From NCBI GenBank assembly GCA_965204875.1, contig OZ242020.1, forward strand, positions 930,001-994,000: a stretch of 64,000 nt of DNA. Reading direction: 5' to 3'. Origin of the DNA: Aldehydirespirator sp965204875. GTDB taxonomy: Bacteria; Actinomycetota; Acidimicrobiia; Acidimicrobiales; Aldehydirespiratoraceae. Under the pieces are notes generated by a model. It was not told the origin of the DNA. It searched no databases and saw only the letters and a list, made by a program, of their open reading frames with translations. Below are positions 16,162 through 29,122 of the stretch, in pieces. Both the position numbers and the translations under genes were made by a program. Each line of letters opens with the position of its first letter. The stretch's first letter is position 1.

Positions 16162-17538
16162 TCAGGCGGCTAGATGTAGCTTGGTGCGAAGATATTCCAT
16201 ACCTCGATCTCCCTTGACTCGGTTGCAATGGCCGCATAGTAGCTGGAGGTTCTTGATGTGGTCGGTGCCGCCATTGGCGACGGCAGTGATGTGATCGACT
16301 TCCAAGTGGCGGATCTCGAAGTGGGTTCGACATCCCGCGCAATGGCCGCCCTGCTCGCCGTAAAGCATCTTGCGATTCTCGATACTGTTATATTTCGGCA
16401 ATGGACCCAGGTCTGTGCGATACGGTACATCCTTGCGGTGCACTATGGCCCGAAATAATCCTTGCCGCTCCTCAATACGGCTGACTACCAAGTCGGCTGC
16501 TCTTTCGGAAATATCAATCCCAACCCAACCACGTTGAAGATCGTCCGCCGCTACCAGAGTCGTAGCACAACCACAAAATGGATCCATAACGACATCACCG
16601 GCAAGTGACGAGGCTTCGATGACGCGGTACAGAAGTGCTAGGGGCTTTTGTGTCGGATAGCCGAGGCGCTCTTTCGATGTCTGCGATAGCGTATATTCGA
16701 ACAACTCATCGTTATCCCATACGGTGTCGACGGGTTTGCCGCCCTTTAGGTAGTACTTCTTGCCATCTTGCACAAAGTATTTGCCATCGCTGTCTTCCAG
16801 GCGATACTTTGCAGCCATCCACCTGCTAACGTGGCCGCGTATCTTGTTGTGATGAGACTCATGAGACTTTGCGTAATAGAAGATCACGTCATGCTTACGA
16901 GGAAACCAGCGCTTTACGTTGAAGCCTCCGAGTCCGTAGTGCCAAGTGATTTCATTGCGAAACTGAGAGCGTCCAAAGATGGAGTCAAGAACTAACTTCA
17001 GGTAGTGCGACATGGTAGGATCGCAATGCAGATATAGCGATCCCGTGGGCTTCAAAATGCGGTGCATCTCCAGCAGTCGAATCGACATGTAGGCGAGATA
17101 TGATTTGTCGGAGTCGGTCATCGCTGCCAGCAACACTCGCCATAGCTCAGGATGCTGTGGCTCGATTACGTCGATCCATTCAGCATCAATATCAGACAAA
17201 GTCCATGTGTCCTTGAAGGCGGCTCCCGCCGCTGCAGACCCGATCGGAGCGGCGTAATCGGCCTTAGAATTGAACGGCGGATCCAGGTAGATCAGATCAA
17301 CCGATGCGCTGTTCATTCCGCGCATTACATGAAGGTTGTCGCACGTCCAGATTGTCTTGTCAGCCCAATTCTGCGATGTCCCTCCGGCGGACGCCGGACG
17401 AGTGACACCGACACCTAGGTGTCGCACTCGTGACTGCACGGAAGCGGTGGCTTCTTTCGTCGGTTCTGGATGCCCAATTCGAGCCTGCTCCTCCTCACCC
17501 TCTAGCAGTGGTGCGGACTGATCAGATACCTCTCCCAT
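16162..17538 (-). CDS. DNA methyltransferase (beta class) fused to HNH nuclease domain
   Basis: 458 residues. Motif IV DPPF is at residues 86-89 (DLIYLDPPFNS) and motif I DPFCG at 319-323 (VVMDPFCGCATTLVAA). This is the beta-class order of amino-methyltransferases acting on adenine N6 or cytosine N4. After a short linker, residues 400-442 form an HNH domain: CAGCRTHFEIRHLEVDH, then NGGTDHIKNLQLLCGHCNR. A single chain carrying both activities could be a compact modification-restriction or modification-dependent nuclease. ATG 17538 has an AAGGGGG ribosome site 8 bp upstream. GC is lower than in the core genome. No separate restriction gene is adjacent. Confidence 0.9.
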   Translation of the reverse strand: MGEVSDQSAPLLEGEEEQARIGHPEPTKEATASVQSRVRHLGVGVTRPASAGGTSQNWADKTIWTCDNLHVMRGMNSASVDLIYLDPPFNSKADYAAPIGSAAAGAAFKDTWTLSDIDAEWIDVIEPQHPELWRVLLAAMTDSDKSYLAYMSIRLLEMHRILKPTGSLYLHCDPTMSHYLKLVLDSIFGRSQFRNEITWHYGLGGFNVKRWFPRKHDVIFYYAKSHESHHNKIRGHVSRWMAAKYRLEDSDGKYFVQDGKKYYLKGGKPVDTVWDNDELFEYTLSQTSKERLGYPTQKPLALLYRVIEASSLAGDVVMDPFCGCATTLVAADDLQRGWVGIDISERAADLVVSRIEERQGLFRAIVHRKDVPYRTDLGPLPKYNSIENRKMLYGEQGGHCAGCRTHFEIRHLEVDHITAVANGGTDHIKNLQLLCGHCNRVKGDRGMEYLRTKLHLAA

Positions 17539-17691
17539 GACTGCGCCCCCTTGAGATGTGCTGTGACCGGCCGCCGCGAAGGCTCAAACCCTACGCAGAT
17601 CGGTCAACGCTTGTCAACCTCCAACAGCAAGCGAGGGAAGAGCTCGCACTTTCAAATGCGAGTGCATAAGTGACCTAAGAGCCATGTTTTA

Positions 17692-19043
17692 GAGCCTTTG
17701 CGGTTTTGTGGGATGGGGGGTGGTTGAGGGTCCCTGTGTGGGGGTCGAGGCCCTGCTGGAATCGGTTGTGTAAGCGACCGACGATCCAGGAGGGCCTCGA
17801 TGGCTGCGGATGTTATGGGGGTGCGGTTGGGTTTGCCGCAGTTGCGGGTGTTGGGGGTTGTCTCGGACTCCCCGGAGCGGTTGGTGGTGGCTGTGGAGGC
17901 CACCTGGCGGCGGTTGCGGTGCCCTCAGTGCGGGTTCAAGTGCCATAGGGTGCATGACCGGCGCGATAAGCGGGTGCGTGATCTGGAGATCTCGGGGCGG
18001 GTGGTGACGCTGGTGTGGCGGCGCCGCCGGTTCCGCTGCGACGACTGCGGCAGCCGGTTTTTGGAGGAGCATCCGGCGTTCGAGGGCGGGTTGACGGGGC
18101 GGCTGGCGCGCAGGCTGGTGGCCGATGCCAGGGTCATGCCGGTCTCGGCGGCCGCGAGGCGTCACGGGCTGAGCTGGTGGCTGGTGATGGGCGTGCTCAG
18201 CTCCTGGGCCGGGCTTGTGGCTGAGCATCGCAGAAGCCGCGTGTGCAGGGTGCTGTTGGTGGATGAGACCTCGATCCGCAAAGGGCATCGTTACGTGACC
18301 GTGGTCGCCTGCGGCGACACCGGCCGGATCCTGGCGCTGATCCCGTCGCGCACCACCGCCGCGCTGTCAACGTTCCTAGCTCAGCAGGGGTATAGATGGT
18401 GCAAGCAGGTCAAGGTCGTGGTCAGCGACGGATCGCCCGCCTACAAGGCCGCCATCACCCAGCACCTGGGACACTGTCGGCATGTGCTGGACCGGTTCCA
18501 CGTCATCAGATGGTTCACAGCGGGGCTCACCGCGGTGCGCCGCGACACCCAACGCCGACAGCCCCCGGGCGTCCAGCCTGTCTTTGACCGCGACGTGTTC
18601 CGAGCCAGGTTCCTGCTGCTACGCCGCGGCGACACCCTCACAGACTCTGACCGGCAGCGGCTCGACACGCTGTTCGAGGCGCACCCAAGGCTCCAAGCCG
18701 GCTGGGACGCGCTACAAGAACTCCACGGCCTCTACACCGCCGACGACCACCAAGGCGCCCTCGCCGCCCTTGACCGGTTCTGTGACCTCTACCAAACCGG
18801 CAAGCTACCCGAATACCACAAAATCGTAGACACCATCATCCAATGGAGCCCCGAAATCCTCGCATGGCACCACACCAGCCGACCCAGCAACGGCCGCATC
18901 GAGGGCATCAACAACCTCCTACAAATCCTACGACGCACCGCCCACGGCTTCACCAACCCCACCAACTACCAAACCCGAGCACTCCTCATAACATGAACCC
19001 AACCGACACCAGCAACCCCCATCCCACAAAAACGCGAAGGGCC
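17692..19043 (+). mobile_element. ISL3-family insertion sequence, copy B (1352 bp)
   Basis: Flanked by the 8-bp direct repeat ATGTTTTA (17684-17691, 19044-19051). Inverted repeats begin GAGCCTTTGCGG and GGCCCTTCGCGT. Inserted in the gene-free gap between the methyltransferase and the LLM gene. Its duplication differs from that of copy A, so the two were independent insertions and not the ends of one composite transposon. Confidence 0.95.
17800..18996 (+). CDS. ISL3-family transposase (copy B)
   Basis: 398 residues with the same domain order as copy A: zinc-ribbon CPQCG/CDDCG, LLVDETSIRKGHRY, VVSDGSPAYKAAI and NGRIEGINNLLQ. Roughly nine residues in ten match copy A by eye. The frame is intact, with AGGAGG before ATG 17800. 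Confidence 0.95.
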   Translation: MAADVMGVRLGLPQLRVLGVVSDSPERLVVAVEATWRRLRCPQCGFKCHRVHDRRDKRVRDLEISGRVVTLVWRRRRFRCDDCGSRFLEEHPAFEGGLTGRLARRLVADARVMPVSAAARRHGLSWWLVMGVLSSWAGLVAEHRRSRVCRVLLVDETSIRKGHRYVTVVACGDTGRILALIPSRTTAALSTFLAQQGYRWCKQVKVVVSDGSPAYKAAITQHLGHCRHVLDRFHVIRWFTAGLTAVRRDTQRRQPPGVQPVFDRDVFRARFLLLRRGDTLTDSDRQRLDTLFEAHPRLQAGWDALQELHGLYTADDHQGALAALDRFCDLYQTGKLPEYHKIVDTIIQWSPEILAWHHTSRPSNGRIEGINNLLQILRRTAHGFTNPTNYQTRALLIT

Positions 19044-19198
19044 ATGTTTTAGCACATGATCGCAAATTCGGTACGCTAGCGAGAGCGCAACCATCTCGGG
19101 ACTGTGGTCGGAATGCCATATAGATCGTCCGGACCAGCGATGGCGGTGCCTTCAACTACAGGCACCCTTCCCCTGTCAGTCAGGTGACCGTCCGCCCC

Positions 19199-20152
19199 CT
19201 AAGGCTCGTTGACTAGTGGGGCTACCGACTCGGCGAAGGTGTCGAACTGGTCTAGGTACTCGTCCAGGGTGCGGGCACGGAACTTGAGGTGGAAGGTGTT
19301 GGCCCCTGCGGCGCGGGCGCGGCGGATGTCGGCCGCTAGCGGCTCAGGTCCGCAGGCCATTACCGGGGGCAGGCCCTCAGGCGCCGTCTCGGCCAGCAGG
19401 TAGCACCACGGCGGCATGTACCCCACGTCGAAACCAACCTCGCCACGGCCCGCCGCCGCCGCAGCACTAGACATCGTGTCGATGATCTCGCCGTACTGCG
19501 ACACCGGGTTCCCCATCGGCACGTAGCCGTCGCCGTAGCGTCCGGCGCGGCGCCAGGCGGCCCTGCCACTGCCCCCGACCCAGATGGGCAGCTCACGCAA
19601 CGGCGCCGGCGCCACGCCCACATCGCGATAGCTGTACGCCTCGCCGTCGTGGCTCACATACTGGCCGGCGAACGCCCCGCGCACCGCCTCGAGCGTCTCG
19701 TCGAGCAGCCGTCCGCGCGCCGAGTAGTCCACCCCGAGAGCCTCGAACTCGGCCTCAACGTGACCCGCCCCCACTCCCAGGATGGCCCTGCCGCCGGACA
19801 GGCGGTCAAGCGTGCCGAACGACTTCGCCGTCAGCAGCGGGTGGCGGTAGGGCGCCACCCACACCGCCGAGGCGAGGTTGACCGTCGTGGTGCAGGCGGC
19901 CAGATACGACAGCGTGGCCACCGTGTCGAACCAGGTGGTGCCCATGCGAGCGGCGTATTCGTTGTCGGGTATGGCCACGTGGTCGCACACCCCCACGAAG
20001 TTATGGCCGGTGGCCTCAGCCTTGCGCGCCACGGCCACGATGTCCTCCACGCCGGCGGTGTGCTCCCAAGGATCGGCCAGGGTGTGGGTGAGCGTCTGCA
20101 CCGGCAGAACGAGACCGTAGATCCATTCTCGGAGTCCGGTTACGGAGGCCAT
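19199..20152 (-). CDS. LLM-class (luciferase-like) oxidoreductase, probably F420-dependent
   Basis: 317 residues with a luciferase-like TIM barrel. FVGVCDHVAIPDN, APYRHPLLTAKSFGTLDRLS and GGRAILGVGAGH are typical of actinobacterial F420-dependent enzymes of the TIGR03619/03564 type, and ELPIWVGGSG follows. The substrate is unknown. Actinobacteria with mycofactocin commonly also use F420. It is divergent from the MFS-LivF gene with a 92-bp gap carrying a dyad. Confidence 0.85.
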   Translation of the reverse strand: MASVTGLREWIYGLVLPVQTLTHTLADPWEHTAGVEDIVAVARKAEATGHNFVGVCDHVAIPDNEYAARMGTTWFDTVATLSYLAACTTTVNLASAVWVAPYRHPLLTAKSFGTLDRLSGGRAILGVGAGHVEAEFEALGVDYSARGRLLDETLEAVRGAFAGQYVSHDGEAYSYRDVGVAPAPLRELPIWVGGSGRAAWRRAGRYGDGYVPMGNPVSQYGEIIDTMSSAAAAAGRGEVGFDVGYMPPWCYLLAETAPEGLPPVMACGPEPLAADIRRARAAGANTFHLKFRARTLDEYLDQFDTFAESVAPLVNEP

Positions 20153-20163
20153 CGACTCAAGAT

Positions 20164-20185
20164 GTTACGGTTTCCGACGGCCGTA
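20164..20185. promoter_or_regulatory. Inverted repeat in divergent promoter
   Basis: TTACGG-N10-CCGTAA lies between the divergent LLM and transporter genes, 12 bp before the LLM start. A plausible regulator-binding site, but no regulator gene adjoins it. Confidence 0.35.
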
Positions 20186-20244
20186 AGCCATCCGCCCCTC
20201 GAAGTCGCCCCTCACCGCTCGAACAGGACCTGCACAGCCGACAA

Positions 20245-22745
20245 GTGACCGACCCGCAGCCTGACCCCCGCGCCGACACCGGTAACGCCGCCAACTCTGG
20301 CAACCCCGCCGACCCCGGCCCCGACGCCCGGCGTGCTCGAAGCCGTATCGAGCCCGACCACCAGACCAAACCCGGCCAACCCCCCAACCCCGCCAAACCC
20401 GGCCAACCCCCCAACCCCGGCAACCCCGGCGCGCCCCCCGACGATCGCGCCTCGCACAGTGACGACGCAGCCGCGCTCACCGCGGCGCTGCTCAAGGAGG
20501 AGTCGGCGCGCCACGACGCGCAGGCCCGTGCCAGCGAGCAGGTGCTGTTCGCAGACGACCTGCTGCCGGGCGTCGGCGATGAGGAGATACCGCTGCGCCA
20601 GGGCCTCGCCATGGGCGGGGCGTTCACGTTCGTCGTGCTGCTGGTGCTCAACAGCCTCGACGAGCTCGAGCAGGCGGCCATGGCGGTGCTCGCCCCCGAC
20701 ATCCGCGACACCTTCGGCGTGTCCGACGGCACCATCACCTTCATCGCCTCGGCATCGGCCGCCTTCGTGGTGCTCGGCGCCTTCCCGATGGGCTGGCTCG
20801 CCGACCGCATGCGACGCGCCCCCATCGTGGGCGTGTCCAGCGCGCTGTTCTCGGTGCTGGTGTTCCTGTCGGGCTTCGCGGCCAACGCCTTCATGCTGTT
20901 CTGGACCCGCTTCGGCGCGGGCATCGCCAAGTCGAACACCATCCCGGTACACAGCTCGCTCCTGGCCGACGCCTACCCCATCGGCGTGCGCGGGCGCATC
21001 GGCGGCCTCACCCAGTCCACGGGCCGCGCCGTCGCCGCCATCAGCCCGCTCGCGGTGGGCATCGTGGCCTGGGCCGCCGGCGGCGACGAGGGCTGGCGCT
21101 GGGCGTTCTTCCTGCTGGGCCTGCCCGTGGCGGTGTTCGCCGTGGCCGCCTTCCGCATACCCGAGCCGGCCAGGGGCCAGTGGGAGAAGACCACCGTCAT
21201 CAACCAGGTGATCGGCGACACCGACCCCGCTCCCATCTCCGTGGAGGCCGCGTTCAGCCGCCTGCTGCGGATCCACACGGTGCGCGCCGTGCTGTTCGCG
21301 TTCGTCGCCCTGGGCTTCGTGCTGTTCACCATCCCCGTGCAGTCCAACCTGTTCCTCGAGGACGAGTTCGGCCTGGGCACGCTCGGGCGCGGCGTGGCGA
21401 CCTCGATCGCCGGCTTCGCGGCAGCCCTGGTGCTGCCGGTCGTGGGCCTGCGCTTCGACCGCCTCTACCGGCGCGACCCGTCGCTGACGCTGCGGCTCAT
21501 CGGCGGCCTGCTGCTGCCCACCGCGGTGCTCGTGCCGCTGCAGTTCGCCATGCCCAACCAGTACCTGTTCGTCGCCGTGGACGTGCCCCGCACGGTGCTG
21601 TCGGCCGCGGCCTTCGCCATGGTCGGCCCGATGGTGTGGTCGATCGTGCCCTACCGGCTGCGCGGCCTGGGCTCGGCCCTGATCACGCTGTTCATCTTCC
21701 TGTTCGGCGCGGTCGGGGGCTCGCTGGCGGCGGCGTTCCTGATCGACTCATACGGCGTGCAGACCGCGGTGACGGTGCTGTCCATCCCGGCTGTCACCAT
21801 CGGCTCGATCTTCTTGATGCGCGGCTCGCTGTCCATCAAGCACGACCTGTCGATGGTGGTCGCCGAACTCACCGAGGAGCTTGCCGAGCACGAGCGCCGC
21901 CAGTCGGCGCCGGAATCCACCCCGGCCCTTCAGGCCAGCGGCATCGACTTCTCCTACGGCGCCGTGCAGGTGCTCTTCGACATGTCCTTCGAGGTGGGCA
22001 AGGGCCAGGCCCTGGCGCTGCTCGGGGCCAACGGTGCCGGCAAGTCGACCGCCCTCAACGTGCTGACCGGGCTGTTCACCCCCGAGCGGGGCGTGATCCG
22101 CATGCACGGGCGCTCGATCACCTACACCACGCCCGAGCAGCGCTCGGCCATGGGCGTGCAGATGCTCCCCGGCGGGCGCGGCGTGTTCCGGAACCTGAGC
22201 ATCGAGGACAACCTGCGCATCGGCGCCTACAAGTACCGGCGAGACCCCGCGGACGTGCAGCGGCGCATCGCACGGGTCATCGAGATGTTCGACCAGCTCG
22301 ACGGCCGGCTCGGCGAGCGTGCCGGGGACCTCTCCGGCGGGCAGCAGCAGATGCTGGCCCTGGCCAGGGTGTTGATGCACGACCCTGACATCCTCATCAT
22401 CGACGAGCTGAGCCTAGGCCTGGCCCCCACCATCGTGCAGGATCTGGTGGCGACCCTGCAACGGCTGCGCGAAGCGGGACAGACGATGATCATCGTCGAG
22501 CAGTCGCTGAGCCTGGCGCTGTCGCTGGCCGACACTGCGGTGTTCCTCGAGAAGGGCGAGGTGCGATACTCGGGCTCCGCGAGCCATCTGGCCGAGCGTC
22601 CCGACCTGGTGCATGCGGTGGTCTTCGGCGCAGGCGACGGGGCAGGCGCAGCGACCCAGGACGTCGGCGCCGCCGCCGCTAGCGGGGACCCGGCGGGCGC
22701 GAGCGCGGGCGATGACGCCGCAAACCCCGCGCCGGAGAGCGCGCC

Positions 22746-22749
<4 letters not shown>
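20245..22749 (+). CDS. Fusion of MFS transporter and LivF-type ABC ATPase
   Basis: 834 residues. Residues 1-75 form a Pro/Asn/Gly-rich tail with imperfect tandem KPGQPPNP units. About residues 125-540 are an MFS-type membrane domain: LADRMRRAPIVG is the loop 2-3 motif (GxLADRxxRR), and several further helices follow. About residues 565-800 are an ABC ATPase of the LivF type: Walker A GANGAGKST, signature LSGGQQQM, Walker B ILIIDELSLGL, switch VEQ. A low-complexity Ala/Gly tail ends it. The stop overlaps the next gene. The fusion suggests that the MFS part acts with, or is energised or gated beside, the Liv transporter. GTG 20245 lacks a clear ribosome site. Confidence 0.85.
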
Positions 22750-25552
<2,803 letters not shown>

Positions 25553-25571
<19 letters not shown>

Positions 25572-25720
25572 CCGCGACATCCGCGACCACACAGCAGTCA
25601 CCACGGCGAACGGCTGGCCGCGACATCCGCGACCACGCACCAGACACACAGCAGCCGGCTAGCCCGCGACATCCGCGCCCAGGCAGCAACAGGCACCACG
25701 GCGAACGGCTGACGGGCGGC
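25553..25720. repeat. Imperfect repeats beginning in the 3' end of the Liv fusion gene
   Basis: CACCACGGCGAACGGCT occurs at 25553, 25599 and 25694, and CGCGACATCCGCG occurs between them. The first unit covers the last codons and stop of the transporter gene (TTANG-stop), so the array is an outward duplication of the gene end. No gene in 25572-25762. Confidence 0.85.
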
Positions 25721-25762
25721 TCGCCAGCCCGCAACGGCACCGCGGGCGCCGCGGCGAAGCAG

Positions 25763-26125
25763 CTATCTGCGGCAGCCGCTGAAGCCCGGATCGTCCCCGC
25801 CGCGGCGGGGCGGCGCGAAGAAGTCGCTCTCATTCTCGGCAAGCTGCCGCGACCGCCGCATGATGGCCCGGCGCTCGGCCTCCAGATACAGGTAACGCTG
25901 CACGTCGGAGGGCGTGTGGTCGCTCATGAACAGGTTCATGGCGACCGGATCGCGGCCCAGCTCCTCACGGATGTCATCCTTGGTGATCGGTCCGGTCCGG
26001 GCCGCCCGCATGCGCCTCATGCGCCTGCGGTACCACCAGGTCCTCAAAACCGGGATCATCAGACCCAGATTGAAACTTGCGGTCGCCCAGAGGACGATCT
26101 CGACCCTGGTGAGAAGATACATCAT
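25763..26125 (-). CDS. Hypothetical small membrane protein
   Basis: 120 residues. One N-terminal membrane helix (VEIVLWATASFNLGLMIPVL) is followed by a very basic stretch WWYRRRMRRMRAARTG (inside-positive) and a helical cytoplasmic tail with DIREELGRDPVAMNLFMSDH. No family recognised. No ribosome site upstream, but an AT-rich TATATATACT lies just before the start, so leaderless transcription is possible. Confidence 0.55.
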   Translation of the reverse strand: MMYLLTRVEIVLWATASFNLGLMIPVLRTWWYRRRMRRMRAARTGPITKDDIREELGRDPVAMNLFMSDHTPSDVQRYLYLEAERRAIMRRSRQLAENESDFFAPPRRGGDDPGFSGCRR

Positions 26126-26304
26126 AGATTTCAGTATATATAGTGATTTTTAGATTGTCTACATGGCTGATCTCCCCTAGGCGAGCGGGCGCAGTCTCGG
26201 ACAGGCCGACGATGCGCAACAGATCCTGTGATCTTCCCCAAGGCGAACGGGGCTCAGTTCTGGGACGGGCTTCCGAAACCCGGCCGGCTAGAGTCAGCGG
26301 TGCC

Positions 26305-26967
26305 ATGAGCTTCAGGAGCGCCTTCCTCGACGAGGCACTCGACGCATACATCGCCGCCCACTCGACCGGCCCGGATGAGGTGCAGCGCCGGCTCATAGCG
26401 GCCACGGCCGCGCTCGGCGACGCCAGCGTCATGCAGATCGGCACCGCGCACGGCACCTTCATGACGATGCTCACGACCGTGCTGCGACCGCAATTTGCCG
26501 TGGAGGTGGGCACGTTCACCGGCTATTCCGCCCTCGCGGTGGCCAGGGCGCTGCCGCCGGGCGGGCGGCTGCTGTGCTGCGACGTGTCAGAGGAGTGGAC
26601 CGCCATCGCCCGCGAGCACTGGCAGCGCGCCGGCGTGGCCGACCGCATCGAGCTTCGCATCGGCGCGGCCATAGACACCCTCAGGGCGCTCCCCGCCGAA
26701 CCCAGGATCGACCTCGCCTTCATCGACGCCGACAAGGGCTCCTACATCGACTACTACAACGAGCTGGTGCCGCGGCTGTCACAGCGGGGCGTGATACTCG
26801 CCGACAACACCCTCTGGGACGGCAACGTGGCCGATCCCGCACAGCAAGACGCCACGACCGAGGCACTGCGAGCCTTCAACGCCCATGTCGTCGCCGACGA
26901 GCGTGTCACCGTGTCGCTGCTGCCGGTGGGCGACGGCCTCTCGATGATCGCGCTGAGACAGCGCTGA
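26305..26967 (+). CDS. SAM-dependent O-methyltransferase (CCoAOMT-like)
   Basis: 220 residues, class I cation-dependent O-methyltransferase. SAM motif AVEVGTFTGYSALAVARALP, acidic loop LLCCDVSE, metal/catalytic DLAFIDADKGSYIDYYNE and GVILADNTLWDG are all present. The acceptor is probably a catechol or similar. ATG 26305 fits the family N-terminus. Convergent with the MscS gene, 13 bp apart. Confidence 0.88.
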   Translation: MSFRSAFLDEALDAYIAAHSTGPDEVQRRLIAATAALGDASVMQIGTAHGTFMTMLTTVLRPQFAVEVGTFTGYSALAVARALPPGGRLLCCDVSEEWTAIAREHWQRAGVADRIELRIGAAIDTLRALPAEPRIDLAFIDADKGSYIDYYNELVPRLSQRGVILADNTLWDGNVADPAQQDATTEALRAFNAHVVADERVTVSLLPVGDGLSMIALRQR

Positions 26968-26980
26968 AGCCCGGCGGCGG

Positions 26981-28075
26981 CTACTCCTCGGAGTCGGCTC
27001 TCGGGGCGCTCTTGTCGTCGTAAAGCTCCCGGAAGGCAATCGCCTCCACTTCGGGCACGCTGGAGGCAGGCTCCTCGCTGCCGTCGCGGAACCACACCGT
27101 CTGCTGCGGGAAGGGGATCTCGATGCCGGCAGCGTCGAAGGCCTCCTTGAGCCGCAGCCGCAACTCCCGCTCCACGCCCCACTGCATCGAAGGCTCGGTC
27201 TTGACCGCGACCCGCAGCGCGATGCCCGACGAGCCCAGGTACTGCACGCCCCAGACGTCGGGGCACTCCGCCAGCTCGTCGCCGCCCCACTCCGGATCCT
27301 CCCAGAACTCCCTGGCCACCCGCAGGATCACGCCCATGGCCATGCGCAGGTCGGTGTCGTAGGAGACCTCGATGTCGATCAGCGCCCTCGACCACAGCTG
27401 CGAGAAGTTGCCCACCCTGGAGATCTCGCCGTTGGGAACGTGCCAGACCGTGCCCCTCACGTCGCGGATGGTGGTGGAGCGCAGCGACACCTCCTCCACG
27501 GTGCCCGTGGCGTAGCCGACGTCCACCACGTCGCCCACCCCGTAGTGATCCTCGATCAGCATGAACAGGCCCGACAGGAAGTCCTTGACGATCGACTGGG
27601 CGCCGAAGCCCAGCGCCACGCCGCCGATGCCGGCGCCCGCGATCAGCGGCCCGAGGTTCACGCCGATCTCCCCCAGCACCAGCAGGGCGGCGAAGCTCCA
27701 CACCAGCGCCACCACAACGCTGCGCAGGACGTGGCCCAGGGTCTCGGCCCGGGACTCGGCCCGGGACTGCTCCACCTCGTCCATCAGCATCCGGCCCGGG
27801 CCCTTCTCGCGCAGCTTGCGCAGCCGAGAGTTGCCCGACGTGGCCGCGACGCGCTTGGTGAACCGCACGATGGCCCGCTTGGCGACACGGTTGACGATCC
27901 ACGCCACCACGAGGATGAGCAATATGCGGATGGGCCGGTCGAGCAGCCAGTCGGACGCGGTGGCCAGATCGGAGTTGCCGGTCCAGTCGAAGACCCGCTC
28001 GCATACGAAGCCCCGGTTCGTCTCGCCGCAGGCACCGACAAGTCCCGGGTCGATGGTCGATTGCGCTATGAGCAT
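26981..28075 (-). CDS. mscS: Small-conductance mechanosensitive channel MscS family
   Basis: 364 residues. A first membrane helix (IRILLILVVAWIVNRVAKRA) is followed by two more, then the pore-lining helix with IAGAGIGGVALGFGAQSIVK and DFLSGLFMLIED, a hallmark of MscS. The beta domain (VGDVVDVGYATGTVEEVSLR) and the cytoplasmic domain come after. It relieves osmotic pressure in the inner membrane. The C-terminal tail is acidic. Confidence 0.92.
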   Translation of the reverse strand: MLIAQSTIDPGLVGACGETNRGFVCERVFDWTGNSDLATASDWLLDRPIRILLILVVAWIVNRVAKRAIVRFTKRVAATSGNSRLRKLREKGPGRMLMDEVEQSRAESRAETLGHVLRSVVVALVWSFAALLVLGEIGVNLGPLIAGAGIGGVALGFGAQSIVKDFLSGLFMLIEDHYGVGDVVDVGYATGTVEEVSLRSTTIRDVRGTVWHVPNGEISRVGNFSQLWSRALIDIEVSYDTDLRMAMGVILRVAREFWEDPEWGGDELAECPDVWGVQYLGSSGIALRVAVKTEPSMQWGVERELRLRLKEAFDAAGIEIPFPQQTVWFRDGSEEPASSVPEVEAIAFRELYDDKSAPRADSEE

Positions 28076-28348
28076 CGCCTCACAATAGAGCGTGCGCGAG
28101 GGACTGACCGCACCTTCGCCGAGCCACGGCGCAGCAGGGCTGACCGAGCGTCGCGGGTATGCGGGGTGCGCGCGATCCCGAACGCCTGCGGGGTCGGGCG
28201 CACGCAGGGCTGGCTGACCGTGCTCGGCTCGAACCTGCGCGCAGGACTGACGCCCGCCTCGGAGGTCAGAACGTTCCAGGTGGCTGAGCGTGCTTGGCTA
28301 GATTTGCTCGCCTATGACCCCAGGCGCCGTGAGGTGACCGCAGGTGCC

Positions 28349-29122
28349 GTGAGGGGCGAGCGGCCCCGGCCACGCGCCACGCTCTGGGCAAGGGCCGCGG
28401 CGGCAATCGTTGCAGCGGCACTGGCCGCGGGCTGCGGCGGCACCGCAGGCGGCGAGGGCGAGGTCGTGGTGATGGCAGCCTCATCGCTGGCGGAGGTGAT
28501 CGAGCAGGTGTCCACAGATGGCGCCGACATTGATGGCACCGACATCGTCTGGGTGATCGCGGGCACCTCCACGCTGCTGTCCCAACTCGCTGCCGGAGCA
28601 GGCGCCGACGTGCTGATCACCGCGAACGCGGCCACCATGGAGAGGGCCGTCTCAGACGGCTCGATTGGGGGGGAGTCCATGGTGATCGCCACGAACAGCC
28701 TCGTGCTGGCAACGCCGGCCGGCAACCCCGGAAGCGTCACCGGGCTGGCCGATCTAGCACGCCGCGACCTGCTGGTGGGCCTGTGCGCCGTCGAGGTCCC
28801 CTGCGGAGCGCTGGCCCGCCAGGCGCTGGACGCGGCCGCGATCGTGCCCGCCGCCGACACCCTGGAGCCCAACGTGCGCGCCCTGGCGACCAAGCTCGCG
28901 CTGGGCGAACTCGACGCCGGGCTCGTCTACAGCACCGACGCCGCCGCCGGCGGCCTCAGCACGATCGGCGCACCCGAGCTTGAGGGCCACGTGAACCGCT
29001 ACCACATCGCCCCGGTGCCAAGCGAGCCCTCGCCGGCTGTGCGAGCGGTGATCGATGCCTTCACCGAACCCGGCGGCGCCGGCGTCGAGGCCCTGCACGC
29101 CCACGGGTTCGGACCGCCGTGA
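28349..29122 (+). CDS. modA: Molybdate ABC transporter substrate-binding lipoprotein ModA
   Basis: 257 residues. A signal peptide with lipobox (AAAIVAAALAAGCGG) is followed by VVVMAASSLAEVIEQV, the ModA N-terminal strand binding the oxyanion. GADVLITAN, LVLATPAGNPG and DAGLVYSTDA are typical. It captures molybdate or tungstate outside the membrane for ModBC. GTG 28349 is chosen because it directly precedes the basic n-region; GTG 28334 is possible. The preceding 273 bp (28076-28348) hold no gene, only degenerate GCTGACCG-type repeats. Confidence 0.9.
   Translation: MRGERPRPRATLWARAAAAIVAAALAAGCGGTAGGEGEVVVMAASSLAEVIEQVSTDGADIDGTDIVWVIAGTSTLLSQLAAGAGADVLITANAATMERAVSDGSIGGESMVIATNSLVLATPAGNPGSVTGLADLARRDLLVGLCAVEVPCGALARQALDAAAIVPAADTLEPNVRALATKLALGELDAGLVYSTDAAAGGLSTIGAPELEGHVNRYHIAPVPSEPSPAVRAVIDAFTEPGGAGVEALHAHGFGPP

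Noticed and set aside
17650..17672. CTCGCA-N8-TGCGAG hairpin as a terminator
   Set aside because: Only a 6-bp stem and no T-run; it lies upstream of the methyltransferase start, not at a gene end. No convincing rho-independent terminator was seen anywhere in the window.
10611..19051. Composite transposon bounded by two ISL3 copies carrying hipBA and the methyltransferase
   Set aside because: Each copy has its own matched 8-bp duplication (CGGCACTT; ATGTTTTA) and the copies differ in sequence, so they inserted independently.
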